In this document: positions 18,206 to 27,809 of the stretch, piece by piece | Position numbering within the stretch: the stretch's first letter is position 1 | Layout: each line of letters opens with the position of its first letter | NCBI RefSeq assembly: GCF_004212215.1 | Contig: NZ_QVFV01000005.1 | Location: forward strand, 118,569 to 182,568 | From: Leptolyngbya iicbica LK | GTDB lineage: Bacteria; Cyanobacteriota; Cyanobacteriia; Phormidesmidales; Phormidesmidaceae | Length of the DNA: 64,000 nucleotides | Reading direction: 5' to 3' | Made by a program: the position numbers and the translations under genes | The notes under the pieces: model-generated | Database searches by the model: none | What the model was told of the DNA's origin: nothing | What the model saw: the letters and a program-made list of their open reading frames with translations, nothing else

Positions 18206-18916
18206 TTATACCTGATCAGGATCAATGCCCATCGCTCTGAGTCGCGCTGCTAGTCGATCAGCTCGCTGCTGTTCTGCATCAGCTCTTTGCCGCTCTGCCG
18301 CTGCTTGTTGCAGGGCTTGGTCACGCGCCTCCGCTAATTCCACTGTGGTCAAAAAGCGATCGCCATTGGGCATATGGAGACCCAGGGTTTCGTCAGTAAC
18401 CTCAAAGCGAATGCCCAGCCGAGGACTAACCCACCCTTGTAAATCAGCAATTGCCACCAACGCATTATTCTCCCGCTGCGACCCCACTAGTTCATTCGCA
18501 TCTGGATCGTATTGGTAATACTCTTCCACGCCGTACTGCTGATAAAAAAGTAGTTTTCGCGTCATTTCCGTCCCCGTGTTGCTAGGAGACAGGATTTCAA
18601 ATACAACCTGGGGCGCAATGTTGTTCTCTTTCCACTGTTGATAGGAGCCGCGATCGCCCTTGGTTCGGCCAAATACCACCATCGCATCGGGGGCTTGGCA
18701 CAGCCGATTGTTCCCTTCTACTGGGTACCACAGCAAATCGCCCGCGACAAAGACTTCTGGATCGTTGGCAAAGAGAATCTCCAGGTTTTCCTTAATGGTG
18801 ACAATCCATCGAAACTGAAGGGTATTGTCAGCCATCGGCTTACCATCACTGTCGGGATAGGTAATCTCTACCGCCGTGCTCGCTGTGGCGGGATTGGTCT
18901 GCGGAGAGGCCGTCAT
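18206..18916 (-). CDS. Uma2-family (DUF820) putative endonuclease
   Basis: 236 residues. The Uma2 restriction-endonuclease-like core is recognisable: FVAGDLLWYPVEGNN, then CQAPDAMVVFG, APQVVFEILSPSNTG and KLLFYQQYGVEEYYQYDP. Asp in the PDAMV stretch and Glu in FEILSPS are the usual metal ligands of the PD-(D/E)XK fold. The tail from about residue 195 is an Ala/Gln/Arg-rich coiled coil (ERQRADAEQQRADRLAARL). Cyanobacterial genomes carry dozens of paralogs; their biological role is not settled. Stands alone, with spacers of over 100 bases on both sides. Confidence 0.88.
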   Translation of the reverse strand: MTASPQTNPATASTAVEITYPDSDGKPMADNTLQFRWIVTIKENLEILFANDPEVFVAGDLLWYPVEGNNRLCQAPDAMVVFGRTKGDRGSYQQWKENNIAPQVVFEILSPSNTGTEMTRKLLFYQQYGVEEYYQYDPDANELVGSQRENNALVAIADLQGWVSPRLGIRFEVTDETLGLHMPNGDRFLTTVELAEARDQALQQAAAERQRADAEQQRADRLAARLRAMGIDPDQV

Positions 18917-18968
18917 GATACTGGTCTGTTAGCAGAATGTGCTTACGTTAGCACAGTGGTCTGATAGC

Positions 18969-19010
18969 AAAATTCAAAAGGCAAAATTCAGAAGGCAAAA
19001 TTCAGAAGGC
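18969..19010. repeat. Three tandem 14-bp repeats
   Basis: AAAATTCAAAAGGC followed by two identical copies of AAAATTCAGAAGGC, at 18969-18982, 18983-18996 and 18997-19010. The array lies between the uma2 gene and the end of mutL. Such CAAAATTCAAAATTC-type micro-arrays are common cyanobacterial spacer repeats. Confidence 0.85.
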
Positions 19011-19060
19011 AAAAGCACAATTGGAGCATGGGATGGTGATGAAACGCGGTGGCTCCGTCT

Positions 19061-20725
19061 CTAAGGTTCTAGCCCGTGGCTTTTGCCGATGACCCAACTG
19101 CGCCGAAAGTAGCGGGCGAGGCTGGATTCGTTAAGGGTGAGGCAGATAGGACGCCCGTGGGGACAGGTTTGCGGTTTGCGGGTGCGCTGCCAGGCGTTGA
19201 GGATTTGCTGCATGGCAGCGGGTTCCAGCGGGGTGCCGTTGCGGATGGCGGTGCGGCAGGCGGTGGCGACTAGTGCCGCGTCGAGATTACCGGTCTGGCT
19301 CAGTTCGCGCAGAGCCGCTTCGCAGTCGGGGCGATCGCGCAACGGGGCAGGCACCGTCCGCACCGTCCACAAATCAGGGCCAAAGGGTTCCACAGTCAGA
19401 CCCAGGCGTTGCAAGTGCTCCACTTGGCGATCGCTCAGGTTCGCCAGGGTCAAGGCTATGGGCAGCTCGACAATTTCCCAGCGATCGCACAATGCCTCGT
19501 ACAGCACCCGTTCGTGGGCGATGTGCTGCTCCACCAAACAGAGTCCGGCGGGGTGTTCCGCCAAAATGTAGCGATTGTGAACTTGGGCAATCGCCTTCAG
19601 GCCCAAGGGGCTGGGCGGATCATCCCCGCTTTCATCAGCCGTCTGGTATTGCCCCCCGGGTTCGGCTAGTTTGAGCAACTGAGTCAGACGTTGATGGCCG
19701 TCGCCAGCGGGAGGCTCAATCTGCGCGGTTTGCAGTAAGCGTTGAATCACCATTTCCACCCCGGTCAACCATTGCGGCAAATGCTGTAGATAGACCTTGG
19801 ATTTATCAGGGGCACGGTGCCAGTCGATGTGGTGTGGTGCCGCTTGTAAATGCAAAAAGATTACCGGAAAGCGATCGCGGGGCAGCGATCGCCGCAGCCA
19901 TTTCAACAGTTGTTCAGTCAACTCTGGCATCTCGACCATGCGACCGTTCAGCGCGGTAAACAACGCATCCGGACGGCGACGATGGCAGCGATCGGGCAAG
20001 CCCATCAACAAATACAAGCTGCCGCTGGCCTCGGGCAGCGCCACCATCTGCTGCATATCGCGCAAATCGGTAACATTCAGGCGCGGCAACAGTTGTGGCA
20101 ATAGATTGAGCGCAGAAGCCCCCGGCCACAGGGTAAACCAGGGGCGATCGTTCAAGAGCGCCTGCCAAGTCACATGGGGATGGCACAGGGCCAAATGCTG
20201 CAGGCTTTGCTGGATGGCCCGCAACTGCGATCGCTCACTGCCCGCGTGCTGTCGCGACGGCATGGGATAAAACAACTCTTCCACCAACACACGGGTACCA
20301 GGAGCCATGGCCACCGGAGTGACTTGGGTGGGGCGGCCAGTGCGATCGCATTTCATGCAAAAGCCGCTGGTCGCCTGAGCCTGAGGCCGACTGCACACCG
20401 TCAACCGCGACAGGCGACTCAAACTATGCAACGCCTCGCCCCGAAAGCCCAAACTGTGAATGTTCCACAGATCAGCTTTTTGGGTCAATTTGCTGGTGCT
20501 ATGGGCGGTAGCGACCTGGCGCAAATCTTCGACTTCTAGCCCTGCGCCATTGTCCGTCATTTGCAGCTGCCAGAGCGGTGATCGCACTTCCAGCACAATC
20601 CGGGTTGCGCCCGCATCAATGGCATTTTCGGCGAGTTCTCGCACCACCGCTGCGGGCGAGTCGATCACCTCGCCCGCAGCCATGAGTTGCACAATGTCAG
20701 GTGGCAGCGGTTGAATCCCGGCCAT
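19061..20725 (-). CDS. mutL: DNA mismatch repair protein MutL
   Basis: 554 residues. The N-terminal GHKL ATPase is complete: ELAENAIDAGATRI (motif I), MTDNGAGLE (II), TSKL...SLGFRGEALHSL (III), then APGTRVLVEELFYPMPSR. The C-terminal dimerisation and endonuclease region has VEQHIAHERVLYE, ATACRTAIRNGTPL and CPHGRPICL. It couples MutS recognition to strand incision and removal during mismatch repair in the cytoplasm. The Glu in EQH replaces the more usual Asp of the endonuclease motif; I recall the EQHIAHER form from other cyanobacteria, so I do not treat it as a defect. The next gene upstream is the ABC ATPase, about 90 bases away on the same strand. Confidence 0.96.
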   Translation of the reverse strand: MAGIQPLPPDIVQLMAAGEVIDSPAAVVRELAENAIDAGATRIVLEVRSPLWQLQMTDNGAGLEVEDLRQVATAHSTSKLTQKADLWNIHSLGFRGEALHSLSRLSRLTVCSRPQAQATSGFCMKCDRTGRPTQVTPVAMAPGTRVLVEELFYPMPSRQHAGSERSQLRAIQQSLQHLALCHPHVTWQALLNDRPWFTLWPGASALNLLPQLLPRLNVTDLRDMQQMVALPEASGSLYLLMGLPDRCHRRRPDALFTALNGRMVEMPELTEQLLKWLRRSLPRDRFPVIFLHLQAAPHHIDWHRAPDKSKVYLQHLPQWLTGVEMVIQRLLQTAQIEPPAGDGHQRLTQLLKLAEPGGQYQTADESGDDPPSPLGLKAIAQVHNRYILAEHPAGLCLVEQHIAHERVLYEALCDRWEIVELPIALTLANLSDRQVEHLQRLGLTVEPFGPDLWTVRTVPAPLRDRPDCEAALRELSQTGNLDAALVATACRTAIRNGTPLEPAAMQQILNAWQRTRKPQTCPHGRPICLTLNESSLARYFRRSWVIGKSHGLEP

Positions 20726-20818
20726 TTAGTGGCATCCCAGCAAACAAAAAGGGTGAGCCATTCAGCCCACCCCCCATGCTAGCGATAATTGCGCTGGCGA
20801 CTCCTGAATTTGCGACGA

Positions 20819-21598
20819 TTAGAGAATCTGCGACAGGAATTTCTTCGTCCGGTCTTCTTGCGGATTGTTGAAGAAGGCTTCGGGCGTATTTTCCTCTACC
20901 AAATAGCCGCCATCCATCAGCACCACGCGATCGGCCACCTCCCGCGCAAAGCCGACTTCGTGAGTCACACAGACCATCGTCATCCCTTCGGTGGCGAGCT
21001 GGCGCATCACGTCCAGCACTTCCCGCACCATCTCGGGGTCCAGGGCAGAAGTCGGCTCGTCAAACAGCATGACCTTGGGCTGCATCGCTAGCGAACGGGC
21101 GATCGCCACCCGCTGCTGCTGGCCGCCGGAGAGCTGACCAGGAAATTTCTGCGCCTGCTCTAAAATGCCGACCCGCTCTAACAGTTGCATCGCCACTTCT
21201 TGCGCTTTGGCTTTTGGCCAGTGGCGCACCCAGATGGGTGCCAGGGTGACGTTTTGCAGCACCGTTAAGTGGGGAAACAGGTTGAACTGCTGAAATACCA
21301 TGCCGACTTCGCGGCGAATGGTTTCAATATTTTTTAAGTCGTGGGAAATCTTGATGCCATCGACCTCAATGCTGCCCTTTTGATAAGGCTCCAGCGCGTT
21401 GAAGGTACGGATAAAGGTGGACTTACCCGAACCCGACGGCCCCATTACCACCAGCACTTCGCCCTTATAAACGTTCATGCTGACGCCTTTGAGCACGTGG
21501 AAACCGTTGTCGTACCATTTCTCCACGTCCTGCGCCACAATTACAGGTTCGCCAGCCTGACTGCTAGCTGGAACGGTCTCGGTTTGAAACTGAGTCAT
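20819..21598 (-). CDS. Polar amino acid ABC transporter, ATP-binding protein
   Basis: 259 residues with all ABC motifs: Walker [11 protein letters not shown]-loop [14 protein letters not shown], signature LSGGQQQR, Walker [15 protein letters not shown] and switch CVTHEVGFA. The [12 protein letters not shown] and [11 protein letters not shown] segments are those of the GlnQ/BztD/NatA-like polar amino-acid group. It should energise the two permeases encoded immediately upstream on the same strand (order of transcription: 24519-23341, 23337-21763, then this gene). In cyanobacteria this set matches the N-II (NatFGH/BgtA-type) or BztBCD-type uptake systems for acidic and neutral amino acids. The periplasmic binding protein is not in this window. 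Confidence 0.93.
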   Translation of the reverse strand: MTQFQTETVPASSQAGEPVIVAQDVEKWYDNGFHVLKGVSMNVYKGEVLVVMGPSGSGKSTFIRTFNALEPYQKGSIEVDGIKISHDLKNIETIRREVGMVFQQFNLFPHLTVLQNVTLAPIWVRHWPKAKAQEVAMQLLERVGILEQAQKFPGQLSGGQQQRVAIARSLAMQPKVMLFDEPTSALDPEMVREVLDVMRQLATEGMTMVCVTHEVGFAREVADRVVLMDGGYLVEENTPEAFFNNPQEDRTKKFLSQIL

Positions 21599-21762
21599 GG
21601 GTCAAATCTCTATATATCAGAAGGAGTTGGCAAGAGTTGGATAGTTAGTAGAGGCGTTGATCACGCTGGAGCCACAGGGGCAGCAGGCCGTCAGCTATTC
21701 ACATTGTGCATCAGGATATCGGTCGCCTCACTTTTGGGCTGTCAACTGTTACACGAAGCCAG

Positions 21763-23337
21763 TTAGTGACCCGTGTTGAGTTTCTCTTCAATTTTGCGAC
21801 TGCCGAGGGACATGGCGTAGCAAAAGAACCAGTAAATGATGCCGATAAACAAATACACCTCGGCATAACGGCCCAGATAACTCGGGTTCGCCAAAATCGA
21901 GCGGCTGATGCCCAAGAGTTCGGCCAAGCCGACGATCGCGAGTAGCGTCGTATCTTGGAACAAACTAATGAACTGACCGACAATGGCGGGAATCGCCGTT
22001 TTCAGCGCCTGGGGCAACACAATCAGACTCAAGGTGAGTGGGGTGTTCAAACCCAGAGAAGCCGCCGCTTCGCCTTGGCCACGGGGCACCGCCTGCAAAC
22101 CGGCCCGCACATTTTCGGCCAGGTAAGCCGCACTAAAGATGGTCAGACCAATGATGGCTCGGAGTACGCGGTCGGGGCGCATCCCTTCGGGCAAAAACAG
22201 GGGAATCATCACCTGGCCCATGAACAAAATGGCAATCAACGGCACGCCGCGAATCAGTTCGATGTACGCGATCGACATCCATTTCACAACAGGCAGGCTA
22301 CTGCGGCGACCCAGCGCCAAGATGACTCCCAGCGGGAAACAGAGGGAGATACCGCTGACCGCCATCAGCAAGGTGAGGACCAAGCCGCCCCAGTCGTTGG
22401 TGCTGACAGGTTCAAACGAGAAGCCAACAAACCCCAGAACTAACCGCAAAATCGCAAAGGTGATGATGAACCCGAGAGCGAAGACCCAAAAGGTGAGCTG
22501 ATAACTACGGGGAATGATAAAGACCACCAGCCCCAGCAAACCGGCAGCCACCGCGATCGCCACCACCCACGCCACTGGAGGAATCAAATATTGAAACAGA
22601 ATCCCCGGCAGTACGAACAGCAACGCGACGGCAGCCGCCGACGAGAGCACCGTGGCCACGATTTCGCCGCCTTTCTGACCTCGCTCATTAATAATGGGGA
22701 CGAGCTTTGACGACAGCACCCAGCCGACGACTAAGCTCACCACCAGAGCAATGAGGCCCGCCAGCAACGTCTGACTAAAGGGGCCGCCGCCAATCAGCCA
22801 GATCGAGATGAAATAAGCGACAAACCAGAGGGACGAAATCCACGCGCCGATGCCTGAAACTCGCTGTCCCAAGCTGCGACCGGCCCAGGCCATCGCGGCA
22901 ACAATCGCCACCATTAGCAACAACTTCGGACTACTCGGGCGCGTCGGCGGAAAAATCACAAATCCTGCCGCCACGACCCCAAAGCCAATCAAGACATTGC
23001 GGCTAAAGAGCTTGGGCAGATTGCGGGCCAAGACGCCCCAAGACAAGCCAGATAGGGCACACATCAAACCCAGCAAAATCCAGATGCGCCAATACTGGTC
23101 AGTCGGATATAAACCCGACATAAACAGACCGATATTGTTGGGAATGACGACCCACTGGGCCACTGTCACCGCCCATTTGAACATGCTGAACAGGCCATAG
23201 CCCAAAATCGAGACCACCACAATGGTCAAGATGCTGTTGAACCAGTCGCTAAATAAATTCTTCTTTAGCCACTCCCCAGCGCCCAGGCGTTTGACTTCAG
23301 GAGCGGTTGACATATTGTCAGGTGTCGTTGTGGTCAT
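21763..23337 (-). CDS. Amino acid ABC transporter permease (BztC/NatH-like)
   Basis: 524 residues. The C-terminal third is a His/Glu/Gln-type permease domain with the EAA-like loop (RGQGEAAASLGLNTPLTLSLIVLPQALKTAIPAIVGQFISLFQDTTL) that docks on the ATPase. The N-terminal two thirds carries many extra hydrophobic helices (GLFSMFKWAVTVAQWVV, WRIWILLGLMCALSGLSWGVL and others). Known BztC-type subunits are about 430 residues, so this one is enlarged. The start at 23337 is three bases after the stop of the partner permease, implying translational coupling. About 165 bases separate it from the ATPase gene downstream. Confidence 0.9.
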   Translation of the reverse strand: MTTTTPDNMSTAPEVKRLGAGEWLKKNLFSDWFNSILTIVVVSILGYGLFSMFKWAVTVAQWVVIPNNIGLFMSGLYPTDQYWRIWILLGLMCALSGLSWGVLARNLPKLFSRNVLIGFGVVAAGFVIFPPTRPSSPKLLLMVAIVAAMAWAGRSLGQRVSGIGAWISSLWFVAYFISIWLIGGGPFSQTLLAGLIALVVSLVVGWVLSSKLVPIINERGQKGGEIVATVLSSAAAVALLFVLPGILFQYLIPPVAWVVAIAVAAGLLGLVVFIIPRSYQLTFWVFALGFIITFAILRLVLGFVGFSFEPVSTNDWGGLVLTLLMAVSGISLCFPLGVILALGRRSSLPVVKWMSIAYIELIRGVPLIAILFMGQVMIPLFLPEGMRPDRVLRAIIGLTIFSAAYLAENVRAGLQAVPRGQGEAAASLGLNTPLTLSLIVLPQALKTAIPAIVGQFISLFQDTTLLAIVGLAELLGISRSILANPSYLGRYAEVYLFIGIIYWFFCYAMSLGSRKIEEKLNTGH

Positions 23338-23340
23338 GGT

Positions 23341-24519
23341 TTAACGCTCCTTAAACTGCACAGTTTGGTTCAGCGTATTCATCCCCAAAGTGATCAAGAG
23401 GTTGATGATGAGATAAGTCGCCATCAAAATGACAAAGACCTCAATCGGTCGGCCCGTCTGGTTGAAGGTGGTATTCGCCACGGAATACAGCTCAGGATAG
23501 GCGACGGCAAAGGCCAGTGATGAGTTCTTCGCCAGGTTCATAAATTCGCTGTTGAGTGGGGGAATGATCACTCGCAACGCCTGGGGGAATACCACGAGTC
23601 GCATGGAAAGGCCAGAGGGCAAGCCGAGCGATCGCGCCGCTTCCCACTGGCCTTTCGATACCGACTGAATCCCGGCCCGTACAATTTCCGCAATAAACGC
23701 CCCGGTATAAAACACCAGCGCCGTCAGCGAGGCCACATATTCTCGCGAGAGGCGCAGGCCGCCAGTTGCGCCGCCGCCATCTAGCACCTCGGGTGGCGCC
23801 CAGCCCAAAGCAAAGAAGAAAATGCCTAAGCCCACCAAAGCCATGACGCCCAGAATGATGAGCTGCTGCTGACCCGAGTCGCCCTGCTCAACCATTTTCT
23901 TAATGCGCCACTGCCAAACAAAGGAGGCCGCGATCGCCAAAGCGATTAATACCAGCAGCCAGGCCCAAGCGCCACTAGCGCTCGGCCAAGGAATATAGAT
24001 GCCTCGATTACTCGCGATGATCAGATTGCCGACATTAATTTGCGCGTCTGGGGTGGGCAATAAACCGTAAATTGCAAAGTACCAAAAGAATAATTGCAAG
24101 AGCAGCGGCACGTTACGAATCAGACCCACGTAGGCGCGGCTGATTTTATGCACGAGCCAATTTTGTGAAAAGCTCGCCACACCAGCGGCAATCCCTGCGG
24201 TGGTCGCCAATATGATGCCAATGATCACCAGGGTGATCGTGTTGACCACGCCCACCACTAACGCCTTACCGTAGGGATCATTGGGGCGATATTCAATCAC
24301 ACTTTCGCCAATGCTAAAACCAGCCGGACTGGATAAAAACCCAAATCCAAAACTTGATCCCTGCTGCGCCAAGTTGGCGTTGAGGTTGAACACGAAATAC
24401 CCCAAGATTGCCGCCACGACGACCACGGTAATGACCTGAAAGGCCACTTTCCAGAAGCGATCGTCGCGTAGCAGTTGTCTCAGGCTGAATTTTTTCGACT
24501 CGCTAGCGTCGCTAACCAT
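23341..24519 (-). CDS. Amino acid ABC transporter permease (BztB/NatG-like)
   Basis: 392 residues, close to BztB length. After the first helix (VITVVVVAAILGYFVFNL) comes the conserved periplasmic segment GFGFLSSPAGFSIGESVIEY, then the helices of the permease core. The EAA loop reads GQWEAARSLGLPSGLSMRLVVFPQALRVIIPPLNSEFMNLAKNSSLA when read across 23500-23660. It is the first gene of the three-gene transporter unit. In related operons a substrate-binding protein gene sits just before it, but here the 590 bases upstream contain none, so the binding protein must be encoded elsewhere. Confidence 0.91.
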   Translation of the reverse strand: MVSDASESKKFSLRQLLRDDRFWKVAFQVITVVVVAAILGYFVFNLNANLAQQGSSFGFGFLSSPAGFSIGESVIEYRPNDPYGKALVVGVVNTITLVIIGIILATTAGIAAGVASFSQNWLVHKISRAYVGLIRNVPLLLQLFFWYFAIYGLLPTPDAQINVGNLIIASNRGIYIPWPSASGAWAWLLVLIALAIAASFVWQWRIKKMVEQGDSGQQQLIILGVMALVGLGIFFFALGWAPPEVLDGGGATGGLRLSREYVASLTALVFYTGAFIAEIVRAGIQSVSKGQWEAARSLGLPSGLSMRLVVFPQALRVIIPPLNSEFMNLAKNSSLAFAVAYPELYSVANTTFNQTGRPIEVFVILMATYLIINLLITLGMNTLNQTVQFKER

Positions 24520-25108
24520 CTGTGCAAAATTTCCAGCAAATGAACAACGGGCTCCGTAGTTTGCCCGAGAATTTTTAGAACTCTATGACAAAACCCTCCT
24601 AAAGAAAAGTTGTATCTGTTACGGAGCGATACAAATGACCTTGCTGAAGGTGGCGTGGTTGAACTTGCTGACAGAACGGGATGCAGGGGCAAGGGGGATG
24701 CAGGGGCAGGGGGGCAAGAGAGTAAATGGGGACAGGACAAGATGATGGGCTGATGAGAGTTGCCTCAATCAAATCAGCGACAAGCGACAGCCCATGACGC
24801 TGCTGAGCCGCGTCAAACAATAAAAAAGAGGGGAATATCGCGAAGGCGCTAGGGGACAGGTCCCTGTCGGCTCAAATCAGAATTGCCTGGAATCTTCCAA
24901 GGGACCCGTTCCCTGATGGAGCGATTTTCAGGGCAAGATATCAAGCCAGGCTCGCCATAAAAATTGGCTAGCCCGCACACGTGACTGCACCAGCCATCTA
25001 GCCACATTGGCTGGCATCGCGCTAACCCTCGATACGCTTCTGCGATCGCCTGCCCCTCTTGCCCCCTTGCTCCCCTGCTCTTCCGACCTGTCTGTGCCCC
25101 TCAAACCA
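24520..25108. other. Spacer upstream of the amino acid transporter operon
   Basis: About 590 bases without a supported gene. It contains a G-rich low-complexity patch with direct repeats of ATGCAGGGGCA around 24680-24715, and a GGGACAGGTCCCTGTC-type short palindrome near 24853 followed by a related GGGACCCGTTCCC at 24901. The transporter promoter on the minus strand should lie in the 24520-24650 part. No binding-protein gene is present. Confidence 0.4.
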
Positions 25109-26464
25109 TCAGGGCTCCTCTTCGGACGCTGCATCACGACCAAAGGTGAGATTTTCTAGCGTTTCCCCCGGGGGCAAATCGACGAAGACAAGATCGCCTT
25201 CTTCAAGCCCCTCCACTATCTGGATTTGGTTGCCAGCCTGAGTGCCCAGCGTCACCGGGCGAAAGCGGGGGCGATCGCGATCGCCGGGCACTAACACGCC
25301 CGCTTGTCCTTCTTGAGTTACCACCGCCACCGTCGGCACTACGAGGGCATTGGCGAGATCATCGCCGATAAATGCCACGGTCACATTCATGTTCGAGCGC
25401 AACAGATCCTGCCCGGTGGTCAGCTCAATGCGCACCTGAAAAAGCGTGACATTTTGCCGCTCGATCGCTTCGGGGGCAATCAGCCGCACGCCCCCCTCAA
25501 AGACCTGATCGGGATAGGCATCAGCAATGACTTCAACCGGTTGCCCCGGACGAATCTTGGCAATGTCAGCTTCTGGGATTTCGGCCACAATTTCGAGATC
25601 GCTGGCGATCGCCACAATCGCAGTCGAGGTCGCCGAAGTGGCATTTGAGGCCGAAGTCGTCGGCGTCACAAACGCCCCTTCATTGGCAAACTTTTGGGTG
25701 ACAATGCCCGCAAAGGGTGCCCGAATTTGCGTATCGGCCAGCTGCACCTGCGCTGCCTGTAGCTGGGCTTGGGCTTGGACTAGTCGAGCTTCCGCTTGGG
25801 CGATCGCTTCGGGGCGCGGTTCGTTACGCACATCAGCCAAGCGTTCTTCACTCTCCCGGACCTGCGCCTGGGCGCGTTCAACGCTGGCTTCAGCACTCTG
25901 CACGGCTTGTTTGAAGCTATCCAACTCATTGGCCGAAATCGCCCCCTGGGCCGCCAGGGCTTGATTCCGCTGGAGCCGCGATCGCGCCAAATCTAGCTGG
26001 GCTTGCAAATCTTGTACGGTGGCCTCGGAGGCGACCACTGCCGCTTCGGCTTGCGCGATCGCCTCCGCGTCACTCCCTCGCCGCACATCGGCCAGACTGG
26101 CCTGCGCTTCTGCGACTGCCGCCTCGCGCTGGCGCACTACCGCCGCCACATCCTGGCTTTCCATCTGCGCGATCAACTGTCCTGCAATGACCGCATCCCC
26201 TTGCTCAACCAGCAATTGCTCTAAAATGCCAGACGTTTTGGGGCTAAGGTTTACTGTCTGCACAGGCTCCACCGTACCGCTGGCCGTAATGCGTACCGTG
26301 AGGGCCGTCGTTTCCGCCGAGACGGTCAGCGCCGCCAAGTCATAGCTGGCTTCTCGATTGCGAACCACAAAGGTAATCGCGCCTAAGGCCAGGGCGATCG
26401 CGGCCACACCGCCCGCCAGCCAAAGACCCGGGCGGCGCACTTTACCCACTAAGGGAAATTTCAT
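25109..26464 (-). CDS. HlyD/RND-type periplasmic adaptor subunit
   Basis: 451 residues. One N-terminal helix (LWLAGGVAAIALALGAITFVV) anchors it. The lipoyl half-motif SPKTSGILEQLLVEQGDAVIAGQLI precedes a long coiled-coil hairpin (about residues 95-235, rich in A, Q, E and R) and the second lipoyl half (DTQIRAPFAGIVTQKFANEGAFV). Beta-barrel and membrane-proximal domains follow (GQPVEVIADAYPDQVFEGGV, LVPGDRDRPRFRPVTLG). Such adaptors join an inner-membrane RND or MacB-type ABC exporter to an outer-membrane channel. No exporter gene lies next to it: cobS is upstream and the spacer downstream. The partner must be elsewhere, so the exported substrate cannot be inferred. Confidence 0.9.
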   Translation of the reverse strand: MKFPLVGKVRRPGLWLAGGVAAIALALGAITFVVRNREASYDLAALTVSAETTALTVRITASGTVEPVQTVNLSPKTSGILEQLLVEQGDAVIAGQLIAQMESQDVAAVVRQREAAVAEAQASLADVRRGSDAEAIAQAEAAVVASEATVQDLQAQLDLARSRLQRNQALAAQGAISANELDSFKQAVQSAEASVERAQAQVRESEERLADVRNEPRPEAIAQAEARLVQAQAQLQAAQVQLADTQIRAPFAGIVTQKFANEGAFVTPTTSASNATSATSTAIVAIASDLEIVAEIPEADIAKIRPGQPVEVIADAYPDQVFEGGVRLIAPEAIERQNVTLFQVRIELTTGQDLLRSNMNVTVAFIGDDLANALVVPTVAVVTQEGQAGVLVPGDRDRPRFRPVTLGTQAGNQIQIVEGLEEGDLVFVDLPPGETLENLTFGRDAASEEEP

Positions 26465-26564
26465 GAACGAAATCGTCCTAACGCTTGCACCAAAACTGTT
26501 CTAACTATAGCGAGGGAACCTTGCCCTCAGGGCAAGCCAGCTGTGAAGGCCCCTCCTCACACCG

Positions 26565-27374
26565 TCACACCCAGCCTTGCAGTCCTACCATCACCCCCAA
26601 CACCAATACCTCCGTCCACTCGACGATCGCGCCATAGGTATCGCCCGTGTGTCCCCCCAGTTGTCCTTGCAGCCAGGCTCCCATAGCCAGGGCGATCACG
26701 CCGCCGCAGAGCGTGACCTCCAGCAGCCATAACCCGATCTCGGGGGCGATCGCCCCCGCCAGGCCAGAGATTCCCAACAGCGCTACCAGCCCCCACAGCC
26801 AGTCTGTTGTCGGGTGAGCATGGATTTTATGCAGGGCTCCCTTGCCCGTTTCACGCAGGTAGGGATAACGAGCGATCGCCACCACCTGACCCCACCGCCC
26901 CCAACCGGCCGCTAGGGCAAACGCCACCCAGCGCCCAGTTTCTAAGTCCATTAAACAAACTGTTTTCAGCCCCAGCAGCACAATCGCGACCATGACGCCA
27001 AAGGCTCCCGCTCGGCTATCTGCCATCACGTCTAAGCGACGCGCGGGGTCCGGTACAGCTAACCCATCTGCCGTATCCATCGCCCCATCTAAATGCAGTC
27101 CGCCGGTCACCCAGAGCCACAACGCTACCAGCAGTGCGCACCGCGTTGCCAACGGCAGCGCCAGCGTGGCGAGCCCCCAGTCAATCGTGGCTAACCCCAT
27201 GCCAATGCCGATCCCGACCCAGGGGGCAAACCGTGCAATGCCTTCAAATCGCATTAACCAGTGATGGGGTATAGGAATCTGAGTATAAAAAGTCACCGCC
27301 CCCAACAACTGCTGCCCCCATAGAAGGGGTTTGCTCGGCTCCCGATCATCCGACTGATCTCTTGAAACCGACAT
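26565..27374 (-). CDS. cobS: Adenosylcobinamide-GDP ribazoletransferase (cobalamin synthase)
   Basis: 269 residues, about the CobS length. Recognisable segments are FYTQIPIPHHW near the start, GGLHLDGAMDTADGLA with its Asp cluster (Mg binding), and DSRAGAFGVMVAIVLLGLK; most of the protein is hydrophobic helices (ATRCALLVALWLWV, ALLGISGLAGAIAPEIGLWLL). It joins AdoCbi-GDP with alpha-ribazole or an adenine analogue to close the nucleotide loop of cobamides at the inner membrane. CobU, the preceding step, is encoded 11 kb to the left, so the pathway genes are dispersed. The ATG at 27374 is followed by a hydrophilic leader of about 25 residues. Confidence 0.93.
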   Translation of the reverse strand: MSVSRDQSDDREPSKPLLWGQQLLGAVTFYTQIPIPHHWLMRFEGIARFAPWVGIGIGMGLATIDWGLATLALPLATRCALLVALWLWVTGGLHLDGAMDTADGLAVPDPARRLDVMADSRAGAFGVMVAIVLLGLKTVCLMDLETGRWVAFALAAGWGRWGQVVAIARYPYLRETGKGALHKIHAHPTTDWLWGLVALLGISGLAGAIAPEIGLWLLEVTLCGGVIALAMGAWLQGQLGGHTGDTYGAIVEWTEVLVLGVMVGLQGWV

Positions 27375-27809
27375 ATCTTAGAGTCTCCAAATGTCTGCGA
27401 TCGCAGCTAAAAAATGACGATTTCAAGTCTTAGCTACTAGATATAGCGTATGGCAATTGCCGACATGACTAGAGAAATTGATATGAGTATGAGTTCAACA
27501 TGCTGCACCTGATCGAAAAGAGTCTTTACCTTCGGTAATTAATGTTCAGCGATCGCCCAATCCCGACGCTTTCTGGGTTATCTGACACACTTGTCACGAT
27601 TTACCATGTAAAAGCTGAGGTCTTTGGCTGTCAATGCTTTGAGGATTTTGATTGAGTCTCTGACTCAGGCGATCGCCCACAAAAATTAGAAAACCGTCCC
27701 ATTTCGGATTCCCATTCTGGAATGATCGACTATCGTGAATATAGTCTCTGGAAACGACCCAACTTTTTTGGTGTTTTTCAGGACCAAAGTTTGAATTTGT
27801 GATAGTCCA
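27375..27809. other. Divergent spacer upstream of cobS
   Basis: 435 bases between divergent genes. I looked for the GCCACTG B12 box of a cobalamin riboswitch on the minus strand and did not find it. HIP1 core octamers or fragments occur near 27398 and 27549. No small gene seen. Confidence 0.4.

Noticed and set aside
19061-20725. MutL with EQH in place of DQHA as a possible inactive nuclease
   Set aside because: The EQHIAHER form is, as far as I recall, normal in cyanobacterial MutL, and the remaining C-terminal motifs are intact.
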